6,323 nt of DNA from an uncultured Kangiella sp. (GCA_946481205.1 CAMLNB010000205.1:1-6323), one strand, 5' to 3'. Shown: positions 1 through 6,201, numbered from the stretch's first letter. Notes: generated by a model not told the origin, from the sequence alone. Numbers and translations: made by a program.

Positions 1-8
1 AAGTCCGA

Positions 9-43
9 AAAGAAAATGGGGAGCTTGGCTCCCCATTTTCTTT
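9..43. terminator. Bidirectional intrinsic terminator after the protease gene
   Basis: A perfect 16-bp inverted repeat (9-24 paired with 28-43) encloses a 3-base loop. The core is GC-rich (GGGGAGC / GCTCCCC) and the outer arms are A-rich and T-rich, so either strand gives a stable hairpin running into TTTTCTTT. It starts 4 bases beyond the protease stop codon and should end the minus-strand transcript. The same structure could stop a plus-strand gene arriving from left of the window, but that gene is not visible. Confidence 0.9.
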
Positions 44-47
44 GCTT

Positions 48-2204
48 CTAGCGTCGTGTCCTGCGCCATGCCAACGCCAGCAGCGGCAGCAGGCCGAACC
101 AGGCAAATGAACCACCACCGCCTCCGCCACCACCACCACCGCCTCCTCCACCACCTGTCGGGGCATTGACTGTGACCAACACGGTTTTGATATCTGAGCC
201 ACCATTGCCATCACTTACACGAACGCGGAAAGACAGAACATCGGCGGCGTTTGGCGCGGTAAATGAGGCTTCGGCTGCCGTAGCGCCTGTTAGGCTGACA
301 CTGGTTCCGCCAGTCTGTACCCATTGATAGCTCAGTGGATTGTTGTCGACATCGGTACTGCTTGCCGCGCTCATGCTGACAGCCGCCGCCGCCGCTGCAG
401 TTACTGAACTCTGACCAACGCGAGCAACCGGCGGTCGATTGCCGGTTGGTGTCAAAATATTCACTTGCTCGAATTTAGCTCGTAGTACGTCAGCGTGAGG
501 CCCTGCCGGGCGCAGGCGCTCGGCAGCATCAATGGTCGCCAACGCCATGTCCTGCATCGTCAGGTCAGCACCAAGACCAAAGTGAGATTCGAGAACAATC
601 TGGTCAACCTCCGATCGCGGAATATTTTGCAACTTCAACTCGTACAGCGCTTGAAATAGCGGCGTGGCCCAAAGCTCATCGCCGAGTACCCCGCCGACAG
701 TTTCATGAGCTCCGTAGGTGTTGGCGCTGCTGTACTGATTCTGAGTCTTATCCATACGACGACCAGGCCAGCAACCAGGGCCATCCCAGGTGTAGACCTG
801 ACCCGGATCAAAAGCCTCGCCATTTGTTGTGCTCAGGCTATAAGAGCCTGCCCAATAGTCACCAAAGCCCTCACCCATTGCGCCAGTGTCGCCCCCATCC
901 CAATCCGGATTGATGTTCTGCTGAATCGCGTGACCGTACTCGTGCAGAATCACATCGGCATCTTCGTTGTCATCGACACAGCCATGACCGAAAGCCAACC
1001 ACTGCTGGCCACCGCCATACGAGTAATGCGAGTTGTCATCACCATCAAGGCCATGCGTATCGACTCGCATCGGAAATTCGATAATGCCGGTTGCACCAGT
1101 GAATCCCAGGCTCTGGATATAGCGCTGCGATTGGTCGAGATGAAAGTATGTATTGGCGTCATTGAACACATTGCTGCCACGCTTCGCTGTCCAGTTGCCG
1201 TCGGTATCTGTACTCGGCGCAGCTGTCGGGGCTTCAATTTCTTCTATGGTTACCCATGGACCATTCAGTCGGTACAGGCCACCACTGAATTCGATATCGA
1301 GCAGGTTACGCGTCAGATAGGCGGAGTCGGGAATAGTGGAGGTATCAAGTAACGCATAGCTTTTCTGTGTCGTGCGCGGATCGGGGTCGAACGTCAAGGC
1401 GGTACCACTGGCCTTTAACTTTTGTGCCGCTCCATGCGCAACTTTTTGAGCAGCAGAGGTCTGCCACTGGGCCAGTGCCTCGCTCAACGGACGGTGGTTC
1501 GGGTTGGCGGCGGCAGCTGGCCAACGCTTGCCATACTCGGCAGGATTGGCCGCATGCTTGCGCGGCAGATCAACTCGCCGAGCGATCAGGACCTCGCCAT
1601 TTTGTGCATCAACAATATGCTCCCATGCCCCATTTGGTTGAGTGGTGGAAATCTGAGTGCGATATCCCAGCACCAACTTGCCTTCCACGTTGACATAGTA
1701 CAAATCACTGGTCGGCTCGAAGTGCAGTGGGCCCGTGGCTTGCAAATAGCCCCAAGCTTTTTCCAATGCTTGCTCTTTGGTCAGAGCAACACCTACTTTG
1801 GCTTGGCCAGAAGAAACAGGATGCGTGCTGTTGAACGCTCGACTGACCATTCCGGTTTCGTTATCAATCGAAATGATGACTTTTCCGCGCAGCACTGGAA
1901 CGCCATTCAGGACTTGCTGATAATGGTAATGCGTTGCGGTCAGACTTTTCTGCACATGGCTAAACTGGAGTTGCTCCAGATTGGCCGAAAGACCGAAATC
2001 GCTGGCACGCTGCCGTATGAACACTTTCGCCAAAACATCGCCTTGGGCTGCGTTCTTCAGTAGTATCGGCTGGCGTGGCGCCAGAATCAGTTTTGTTGTT
2101 TGCCGATGGTCGCTGTGCTGGCGGACCATTTCGGAAGCACTGGCCAAGGCAGGCAACAACGCGACAACCATTACGGCAGTTTGTTTAAGGCGAAATATTT
2201 TCAT
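48..2204 (-). CDS. Secreted M36 (fungalysin)-like zinc metalloprotease with PKD/Ig-like domain and GlyGly-CTERM anchor
   Basis: Predicted exported endopeptidase of 718 residues. A signal peptide (1-23, cleavage after Ala-Ser-Ala) is followed by an FTP propeptide region (about 70-115, with HYHYQQVLNGVPVLRG) and a PepSY-like stretch (about 140-205), which in this family inhibit and chaperone the enzyme until it is activated. The catalytic domain carries HEYGH (421-425) and GEGFGD with Glu445, exactly 20 residues after His425, as in gluzincins. HETVGG (His500) resembles the later conserved His region of M36. The only two cysteines seen in the mature protein, Cys409 and Cys478, may form a disulfide. 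A PKD/Ig-like domain (about 589-683) leads to 15 glycines (684-698) and a 20-residue tail with a hydrophobic stretch and terminal RRTRR, a GlyGly-CTERM signal normally processed by rhombosortase. The start at 2204 is preferred over an in-frame ATG at 2264 because it has an AGGAG site and opens directly on the signal peptide. M36 versus M4-like is inferred from motifs. Confidence 0.92.
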   Translation of the reverse strand: MKIFRLKQTAVMVVALLPALASASEMVRQHSDHRQTTKLILAPRQPILLKNAAQGDVLAKVFIRQRASDFGLSANLEQLQFSHVQKSLTATHYHYQQVLNGVPVLRGKVIISIDNETGMVSRAFNSTHPVSSGQAKVGVALTKEQALEKAWGYLQATGPLHFEPTSDLYYVNVEGKLVLGYRTQISTTQPNGAWEHIVDAQNGEVLIARRVDLPRKHAANPAEYGKRWPAAAANPNHRPLSEALAQWQTSAAQKVAHGAAQKLKASGTALTFDPDPRTTQKSYALLDTSTIPDSAYLTRNLLDIEFSGGLYRLNGPWVTIEEIEAPTAAPSTDTDGNWTAKRGSNVFNDANTYFHLDQSQRYIQSLGFTGATGIIEFPMRVDTHGLDGDDNSHYSYGGGQQWLAFGHGCVDDNEDADVILHEYGHAIQQNINPDWDGGDTGAMGEGFGDYWAGSYSLSTTNGEAFDPGQVYTWDGPGCWPGRRMDKTQNQYSSANTYGAHETVGGVLGDELWATPLFQALYELKLQNIPRSEVDQIVLESHFGLGADLTMQDMALATIDAAERLRPAGPHADVLRAKFEQVNILTPTGNRPPVARVGQSSVTAAAAAAVSMSAASSTDVDNNPLSYQWVQTGGTSVSLTGATAAEASFTAPNAADVLSFRVRVSDGNGGSDIKTVLVTVNAPTGGGGGGGGGGGGGGGSFAWFGLLPLLALAWRRTRR
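111..155 (-). repeat. Imperfect GGN trinucleotide run encoding 15 glycines
   Basis: Fifteen consecutive glycine codons (9 GGT, 3 GGC, 3 GGA) form the linker between the PKD/Ig-like domain and the membrane tail of the protease. The mixed third bases make it an imperfect microsatellite. Changes in repeat number would stay in frame and only alter linker length. Confidence 0.9.
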
Positions 2205-2210
2205 CACACA

Positions 2211-2216
2211 ACTCCT
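2211..2216 (-). promoter_or_regulatory. Ribosome binding site fixing the protease start
   Basis: On the minus strand AGGAGT precedes the ATG at 2204 with a spacer of about 6-7 bases. The alternative in-frame ATG at 2264 lies inside the end of the upstream lipoprotein gene and would put about 20 non-signal residues in front of the signal peptide. Confidence 0.85.
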
Positions 2217-2250
2217 GATGTGAAAAACGTGATGTCCTGCAGAAACGAGA

Positions 2251-2604
2251 TTACTTTGCCACACCCAATAATCGATTGGCCTGTGCGTGATCGGATAGTC
2301 TGAAGATGGTCCCGTAGGGTTGCTCGGCTTGTACTATGTAGCCACTGGTCGAGTACAACCAACGACCATGAGAGCCGCCGAAATCAACAAGATAGGCAAA
2401 CTCTGGCCGTTGCTTCAACAGGACTTTCTGTTTGCTCTGCCACAATGCATTGAGCGCCGAGAGATCAGCGGCATCGGTCAAGCGGTTGTGTTGTTGCCCA
2501 TCTGACGCGGCCACTACTGTCACAGCAGATGACGGGGAGCTCGCCCCGTGTACACAAGCGGTCGTTAGCAAAACTGATAGCAGGGCCATCATAGCGAGTC
2601 GCAT
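2251..2604 (-). CDS. Small putative lipoprotein of unknown function, upstream partner of the protease gene
   Basis: A 117-residue protein that I do not recognise as any named family. The N-terminus MRLAMMALLSVLLTTAC is a short basic and hydrophobic export signal ending at Cys17, with an imperfect lipobox (Thr at -3, Ala at -1). If lipidated, Val at +2 gives no Asp inner-membrane retention signal, so outer membrane placement is expected. A low-complexity Ser/Ala/Val stretch follows, then a likely folded region from about residue 45 containing ALNALWQSKQKVL, a Gly/Ser loop (DFGGSHGRW) and GYIVQAEQPYGTIFRLSD, suggesting a small alpha/beta fold. The stop lies 46 bases before the protease start on the same strand with no terminator between, so co-transcription is likely. 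A role as protease inhibitor, chaperone or anchor is speculation from position only. Alternative starts are GTG at 2607 or 2610 and ATG at 2628. The last is unlikely because the ribosome binding site would fall inside the gene. Confidence 0.75.
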   Translation of the reverse strand: MRLAMMALLSVLLTTACVHGASSPSSAVTVVAASDGQQHNRLTDAADLSALNALWQSKQKVLLKQRPEFAYLVDFGGSHGRWLYSTSGYIVQAEQPYGTIFRLSDHAQANRLLGVAK

Positions 2605-2616
2605 CACCACTTCGAA

Positions 2617-2621
2617 CTCCT
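2617..2621 (-). promoter_or_regulatory. Ribosome binding site with ambiguous start for the lipoprotein
   Basis: AGGAG on the minus strand lies 6 bases before GTG (2610), 9 before GTG (2607) and 12 before ATG (2604), three consecutive in-frame codons GTG-GTG-ATG. By spacing alone a GTG start is as good as or better than the ATG. All three give nearly the same signal peptide. The site rules against the ATG at 2628. Confidence 0.65.
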
Positions 2622-2639
2622 GTTCCATGTATCAAAATG

Positions 2640-2668
2640 TAATTAATTTTCAACCACTTGCCACGCAA
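2640..2668 (-). promoter_or_regulatory. Weak candidate promoter for the lipoprotein-protease unit
   Basis: On the minus strand TTGCGT (2668-2663) and an AT-rich TAATTA (2645-2640) are separated by 17 bases, within an AT-rich stretch just upstream of the lipoprotein. The -10 match is poor. The placement would give a leader of roughly 30 bases to the ATG at 2604. This is a suggestion from position and base composition only. Confidence 0.22.
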
Positions 2669-2691
2669 TCCTGCGCGCAGCGCACCTTGCC

Positions 2692-2731
2692 GCATTGCCC
2701 CTAGCATTGCAATGACCGTAGGTTTGCATTG
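2692..2731. repeat. Three GCATTG repeats and a 10-bp palindrome upstream of the lipoprotein
   Basis: GCATTGC occurs at 2692-2698 and 2704-2710, and GCATTG again at 2726-2731. Start-to-start distances are 12 and 22 bases, close to one and two helical turns. The middle copy is part of the perfect palindrome CATTGCAATG (2705-2714). The cluster sits just beyond the promoter candidate and could be an operator for the lipoprotein-protease unit. No known regulator motif is recognised. Confidence 0.4.
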
Positions 2732-2803
2732 TGAATATGACACAGGCGACTAACAAAGTACGTCACAACCCTAGCAAATCCCAATGCTCACGAGCCTGTA
2801 CAC

Positions 2804-2834
2804 CAAAACAAAAACGGCACCCAAAGGTGCCGTT
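2804..2834 (-). terminator. Intrinsic terminator of the catalase gene
   Basis: A 9-bp stem (2826-2834 with 2813-2821, AACGGCACC / GGTGCCGTT) and a 4-base loop are followed on the minus strand by TTTTGTTTTGG. It begins 26 bases after the catalase stop. It separates the catalase transcript from the lipoprotein-protease unit. Confidence 0.9.
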
Positions 2835-2860
2835 CGACAAAACCTCCTACCAGCCAAACC

Positions 2861-4330
2861 TCAGCCTTTCAGCGCCTGCGCGACCCGCTTGCCATACTCG
2901 GGGTCGGCTTTGCTGAACTGGGCCAGCATGCGTTCCTGAATCGAGGCGTTGGCCTGGCTCAGGCCACCGGCGATATTGCTGACCAGTTGCTGTTTCTGAT
3001 CTTCGTTCATCAGCCGGAACAGCGCACCGGCCTGGCTGTAATAATCCTCGTGCGACTGATCGTAGGCTTTGACCCAGGCCTCGCCCAAGGACAGTGGTGG
3101 CGGTGCAAACTGCGGTGCCGGCGCTGGCGCGCCTTGTTCCACCTGATCATTGGGGTAATAGTTCACTCCGCTGTCCTGGTTGTTTTCGTGTGGCTTGTTG
3201 GCGCCACCGTGCATCGGGCACATGCCAGCCATCGCACCGTCACGCTGATAATGATGTACCGGGCAACGCGGCTGATTGACCGGCAATTGGTTATGGTTGA
3301 CGCCAACGCGATAGCGATGCGCATCCTGATACGCCAGCAAGCGACCTTGCAGCATTCTGTCCGGCGACGGGCCGATGCCCGGCACGAAATTACTCGGCGC
3401 GAACGCGGACTGCTCGGTCTCGGCAAAGTAATTGCCAACATTGCGGTTCAGTTCCAGCACACCGATGTCAATCAGCGGCACGTCTTTGTGCGGCCAGATC
3501 TTGGTCAGATCAAACGGGTTGATCGGAAAGCTCTTCGCCTGCGCTTCGGTCATGATCTGCACTTGCACCGTCCAGCGCGGAAACTCGCCGCGCTCAATCG
3601 ACTGCACCAAATCTTGCTGGGCACCGTGGGCTGGATGCTTGTGCGCATCTTCACTGCGGACATTCTTGATGCCCTGCTGGGTTTTGAAATGCCATTTGAA
3701 CCAGAACCGCTCGCCTTTGCTGTTCCAGAAGCTGAAAGTATGCGAGCCAAAACCATGCATATGCCGGTAGGTCAGCGGAATGCCACGGTCGGACATCAGA
3801 ATGGTCATCTGGTGCAGCGATTGCGGATGATTGGCCCAGTACTCAAACGCCCGGGCCGGGTTTGGCAGATTGGTGCGCGGATCTTTTTTCTGTGAATGAA
3901 TGAAGTCAGGAAACTTGCCCGGATCATTCAGGAAGAACACCGGTGTGTTATTGCCGACCATGTCGTAATTGCCCTGGCGGGTGTAGAACTTCACGGCAAA
4001 GCCGCGCGGGTCACGGGCATAGTCGCTGGAGTCCTGGCCACCACCGACAGTCGAGAAGCGGACAAACACCTCGGTTTTGTCGCCGGCTTTTTGCAAGAAA
4101 TCGGCAATCGTGTAATCACTCAAGGATTTGTTCAGCGTGAAGGTGCCATAAGCACCGGTGCCTCGGGCATGCACCACGCGTTCCGGAATTCGCTCGCGAT
4201 TGAAATGCGCGAGTTTTTCAAACACATGCACGTTGTCCCACGTCAGTGGGCCGCGCTCACCGGCCGTCAAACTGTTGTTGTCATCGGCGACCGGTGCGCC
4301 GGCCGAAGTCGTCAGAGTGGTTCGCGTCAT
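2861..4330 (-). CDS. Monofunctional heme catalase, clade-3-like small-subunit type
   Basis: Cytoplasmic catalase (2 H2O2 to 2 H2O plus O2) of 489 residues, the normal size of the small-subunit class. The essential distal His54 lies in VVHARGTGAYG, Ser93 in RFSTV, and the distal Asn127 in DMVGNNTPVFF. The proximal heme ligand Tyr334 and Arg330 lie in RLLAYQDAHRYR. Family landmarks SDRGIP (180-185) and HMHGFGSHTF (190-199) are intact. A catalase-related C-terminal domain (about 425-487) ends the protein, and there is no signal peptide. Oddities are FFLNDPGKFPD at 132-142, where Asn135 and Gly138 replace the usual Arg and Ile/Leu, and an apparent insert with Cys-Pro-Met-His (371-374) after the usual CPVH (356-359), leading into a Pro/Ala-rich linker (about 395-412). 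The start at 4330 has AGGAG six bases upstream and yields the family N-terminus (LTTSAGAPVADDNNSLTAG); an in-frame ATG at 4420 would add 30 unrelated residues. It is monocistronic by its own terminator, and peroxide control is plausible but not shown by a motif. Confidence 0.96.
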   Translation of the reverse strand: MTRTTLTTSAGAPVADDNNSLTAGERGPLTWDNVHVFEKLAHFNRERIPERVVHARGTGAYGTFTLNKSLSDYTIADFLQKAGDKTEVFVRFSTVGGGQDSSDYARDPRGFAVKFYTRQGNYDMVGNNTPVFFLNDPGKFPDFIHSQKKDPRTNLPNPARAFEYWANHPQSLHQMTILMSDRGIPLTYRHMHGFGSHTFSFWNSKGERFWFKWHFKTQQGIKNVRSEDAHKHPAHGAQQDLVQSIERGEFPRWTVQVQIMTEAQAKSFPINPFDLTKIWPHKDVPLIDIGVLELNRNVGNYFAETEQSAFAPSNFVPGIGPSPDRMLQGRLLAYQDAHRYRVGVNHNQLPVNQPRCPVHHYQRDGAMAGMCPMHGGANKPHENNQDSGVNYYPNDQVEQGAPAPAPQFAPPPLSLGEAWVKAYDQSHEDYYSQAGALFRLMNEDQKQQLVSNIAGGLSQANASIQERMLAQFSKADPEYGKRVAQALKG

Positions 4331-4336
4331 GTGAGG

Positions 4337-4341
4337 CTCCT
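4337..4341 (-). promoter_or_regulatory. Ribosome binding site fixing the catalase start
   Basis: AGGAG on the minus strand lies 6 bases before the ATG at 4330. It supports this start over the in-frame ATG at 4420. Confidence 0.85.
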
Positions 4342-4472
4342 GTCCATCATGAAATTGATGCGTGAATTCGACGTGTGAAATCGAAGCGGTGCGCTGCGGC
4401 TCGACAACACCAACGAGCAAACGACATCAGCACTGCGGTGTGCAGGCAGACTACGACCCCACCCCGCTGCGC

Positions 4473-4495
4473 GACAGACGACTGTCACGATGACA
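4473..4495. repeat. Overlapping inverted repeats (alternative hairpins)
   Basis: GACAG-ACGA-CTGTC (4473-4486) and TGTCA-CGA-TGACA (4483-4495) share the TGTC segment, so only one hairpin could form at a time. As DNA they form alternating GACA/TGTC half-sites. They may be a regulator site or chance. Confidence 0.4.
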
Positions 4496-4500
4496 AAGAT

Positions 4501-4524
4501 AGGAAACGATGATGACGATTTCCT
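4501..4524. repeat. AGGAAA/TTTCCT dyad around a GAT-rich core
   Basis: Perfect 6-base arms AGGAAA (4501-4506) and TTTCCT (4519-4524) flank a 12-base core rich in GAT/GAC triplets. The heptamer ACGATGA occurs at 4487-4493 and 4506-4512, a 19-base period linking this dyad to the preceding one. It resembles a dimer-binding operator but matches no motif I can name. Confidence 0.4.
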
Positions 4525-4585
4525 GCATCAACTCAGCAAAGGCATAAGCGAAGCGCATTTGGCTTGCCACCCGCCCCGCCAGCCG

Positions 4586-4615
4586 TTGACAGCCTCCCCC
4601 GCCATCCCCGATAGT
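4586..4615 (+). promoter_or_regulatory. Candidate sigma70 promoter for the aminotransferase unit
   Basis: A consensus -35 TTGACA (4586-4591) and GATAGT (4610-4615, four of six matches to TATAAT) are separated by 18 bases. Transcription would begin near 4622, only about 14 bases before the ATG at 4636. That short leader fits the lack of a ribosome binding site there, or points to the later ATG at 4711. Confidence 0.45.
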
Positions 4616-4635
4616 CCGGCAGACTGTTTAGCATC

Positions 4636-6120
4636 ATGGACAGCAAGCCCATTATTTTGGACAGCCAGCCATCTGCAGCTGGCCACGTCCACGTGACGAC
4701 GAGCACCGCCATGACCCATGCCACGGCAGCCTTGGGCCCGATCAGCACCAAGGCCATCGCCCCCCTGCAACAGCAGGAGGCGGACGCCTTTCTTGCCCGC
4801 CGACCGAAAAGCCGGGCGCTGTTCGAGCAGGCCCGCGCCAACCTGCCCGGCGGCGTGCCGATGCATTGGATGAAGGACTGGGGCACCCCGGTGCCGTTGT
4901 TCATCGACCACGCCCGCGGCATCACGCTGACCGATATCGACGGCAACGCGTACCGCGACTTCTGCCTCGGCGACACCGGTGCCATGTTTGGCCACTCGCC
5001 CATCGCCGTGCAGCGGGTGCTGCGCGATCACGCCGGCGATGGCCTGACCGCGATGCTGCCCGGTGCCGATGCCGGCGCCGTCGCTGCGCATCTGGCCGAG
5101 CGATTTGGCTTGCCGTACTGGCAAGTCACCGCCACCGCTACCGACGCCAATCGCGCGATGCTGCGCTGGGCGCGGGCGGTCGCCCAGCTTGATGATCCGA
5201 AGCGAAACAAAGTGTTGGTCTTCAATGGCTGCTACCACGGCACCGTCGAAGAAACGATGGTGCAGTCGGATGACACGCGCACTTACAACCGCCCGGGCTT
5301 GGTCGGTCAGATTTTCGACTTGTCACAAAGCACAGTCGCCGTTGAATTCAATGATCGCGCGGCGCTGACGCGCGCACTCGCACGTGGCGATATCGCCTTG
5401 TTGCTCGCCGAACCGGTGATGACCAATTGCGGCATGGTGCTACCCGACGACGGCTATTGGGCCTTCGCGCAAGCCGAATGCAAAAAACACGGCGTGCTGC
5501 TCGCCATTGATGAAACGCATTGCATTTCCAGTGGCTGGGCCGGCTACACCGGCAGTCATCAGTTGCAACCGGATTTCTTTGTGCTCGGCAAACCGATTGC
5601 TGGCGGCCTGTGCGCGGCGGTCTACGGTTTCAGCGCCGAGATTTACGCGAAGATGCAGCGCGTCAACGCCCAGCGCGAACCCGGCCACAGCGGCATGGGC
5701 ACCACACTCGCCGCCAATCTGCTGACCTTGCGTGCCATGCGCGCGATGCTCACCGAAGTGATGACGCCGGATGCTTACGCACACATGCTGCCGCTGGCGG
5801 AATACCTGGCAACGCAGCTGCGTGCACTGTTTCAACGCCATGCGTTGCCGTGGTCGGTTGCGCAAGTCGGTGCCCGCTGTGAATGGATTTTTTCGCCGAC
5901 GGTGCCACGCACCGGTGGCGAAGCCTTGGCGCGCGAGGAAGATCACGGCCTCGGCGCCGCGCTGCATCTGGCGCTGCTCAATCGCGGCGTGCTGGTTACG
6001 CCGTTTCATCATATGTGCCTCGTTTCCCCGGCCACTCAGCGCGCCGACATCGACGCGTTGCTGAACGCTCTCGATGACAGCCTGTTGCTGTTGAAGCATC
6101 TGTCGCAGCCTGCCGGCTGA
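4636..6120 (+). CDS. Class III PLP-dependent aminotransferase (aspartate aminotransferase family, glutamate-1-semialdehyde aminomutase-like)
   Basis: Fold-type I PLP enzyme of 494 residues that should transfer an amino group between an amine or amino acid and a keto acid in the cytoplasm. Visible landmarks are LPGGVPMHWM before the N-terminal sheet, GDTGAMFGH (112-120), the cofactor phosphate region TATATDANR (165-173), NGCYHGT (197-203), DETH with Asp292 expected to contact the pyridine nitrogen, and LGKPIAGG with Lys319 as the Schiff-base lysine. The nearest named enzyme type is HemL, but the absence of the HemL N-terminal signature and the operon context argue against tetrapyrrole synthesis. 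Substrate cannot be read from sequence; a polyamine, gamma-aminobutyrate or similar omega-amine is inferred from the glutamine synthetase-like gene 89 bases downstream. The ATG at 4636 has no ribosome binding site, and the first 25-30 residues look unconserved, so ATG at 4711 is a real alternative. Its GC-rich codon use looks higher in GC than the protease gene. Confidence 0.88.
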   Translation: MDSKPIILDSQPSAAGHVHVTTSTAMTHATAALGPISTKAIAPLQQQEADAFLARRPKSRALFEQARANLPGGVPMHWMKDWGTPVPLFIDHARGITLTDIDGNAYRDFCLGDTGAMFGHSPIAVQRVLRDHAGDGLTAMLPGADAGAVAAHLAERFGLPYWQVTATATDANRAMLRWARAVAQLDDPKRNKVLVFNGCYHGTVEETMVQSDDTRTYNRPGLVGQIFDLSQSTVAVEFNDRAALTRALARGDIALLLAEPVMTNCGMVLPDDGYWAFAQAECKKHGVLLAIDETHCISSGWAGYTGSHQLQPDFFVLGKPIAGGLCAAVYGFSAEIYAKMQRVNAQREPGHSGMGTTLAANLLTLRAMRAMLTEVMTPDAYAHMLPLAEYLATQLRALFQRHALPWSVAQVGARCEWIFSPTVPRTGGEALAREEDHGLGAALHLALLNRGVLVTPFHHMCLVSPATQRADIDALLNALDDSLLLLKHLSQPAG

Positions 6121-6138
6121 TCTGTCTTGCTTGCAGTC

Positions 6139-6160
6139 GGCCGGCGGACAGCCGCTGGCC
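6139..6160 (+). other. GC-rich hairpin between aminotransferase and glutamine synthetase-like gene
   Basis: A 9-bp stem with one G-U pair (6139-6147 with 6152-6160) and a 4-base loop begins 18 bases after the aminotransferase stop. It is followed by an A-rich stretch, not a T-run, so it is unlikely to be an intrinsic terminator for this strand. It may protect the 3' end of the first cistron or be a REP-like element. Confidence 0.5.
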
Positions 6161-6197
6161 CACCAGTGTCAAAAACAACAATAACGCTGCATCAAAC

Positions 6198-6201
6198 GGA
6201 G
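6198..6201 (+). promoter_or_regulatory. Ribosome binding site of the glutamine synthetase-like gene
   Basis: GGAG lies 8 bases before the ATG at 6210. It supports this codon as the true start of the gene cut by the window edge. Confidence 0.7.

Larger units (their letters stand above)
4331..4635. other. Divergent intergenic region between catalase and aminotransferase
   Basis: These 305 bases hold no convincing gene. They contain the catalase ribosome binding site at the left end and a TTCGA/TCGAA inverted repeat with a 9-base gap (4367-4371 and 4381-4385). A cluster of dyads and ACGATGA repeats lies at 4473-4524, and the aminotransferase promoter candidate at 4586-4615. No clear sigma70 promoter for the catalase was found by eye on the minus strand, and no good OxyR-like site. 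A 68-codon plus-strand reading frame from 4490 lacks a ribosome binding site and overlaps the aminotransferase start. Confidence 0.7.

Noticed and set aside
705..2063. Long plus-strand reading frames (705-1352 and 1422-2063) opposite the protease gene
   Set aside because: They are antisense shadows of a well-supported protease gene, have no ribosome binding sites, and give Cys/Arg/Ile-rich products without domains.
2465..2743. A 92-codon minus-strand frame overlapping the lipoprotein gene
   Set aside because: It has no ribosome binding site and no signal peptide, and it overlaps a better-supported frame on the same strand.
2987..3895. A 302-codon plus-strand reading frame opposite the catalase
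   Set aside because: The minus-strand catalase carries all family motifs; this frame is an antisense by-product of its codon usage.
4482..4620. Possible OxyR site (ATAG half-sites) upstream of the catalase
   Set aside because: The ATAG at 4499 and the one at 4612 are isolated and far apart, with no partner CTAT at the proper spacing.
4490..4696. A 68-codon plus-strand frame starting in the divergent intergenic region
   Set aside because: There is no ribosome binding site, the composition is low-complexity, and it overlaps the aminotransferase start in another frame.
5440..6099. A 219-codon minus-strand frame opposite the aminotransferase
   Set aside because: It is antisense to a gene with clear PLP-enzyme motifs, its product is Gln/Arg/Ala-rich, and it has no ribosome binding site.
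4636..6120. Aminotransferase as HemL (glutamate-1-semialdehyde aminomutase)
   Set aside because: It is longer than typical HemL and lacks the HemL N-terminal signature around GGVNSPVRAF, and the downstream gene is not a heme gene.
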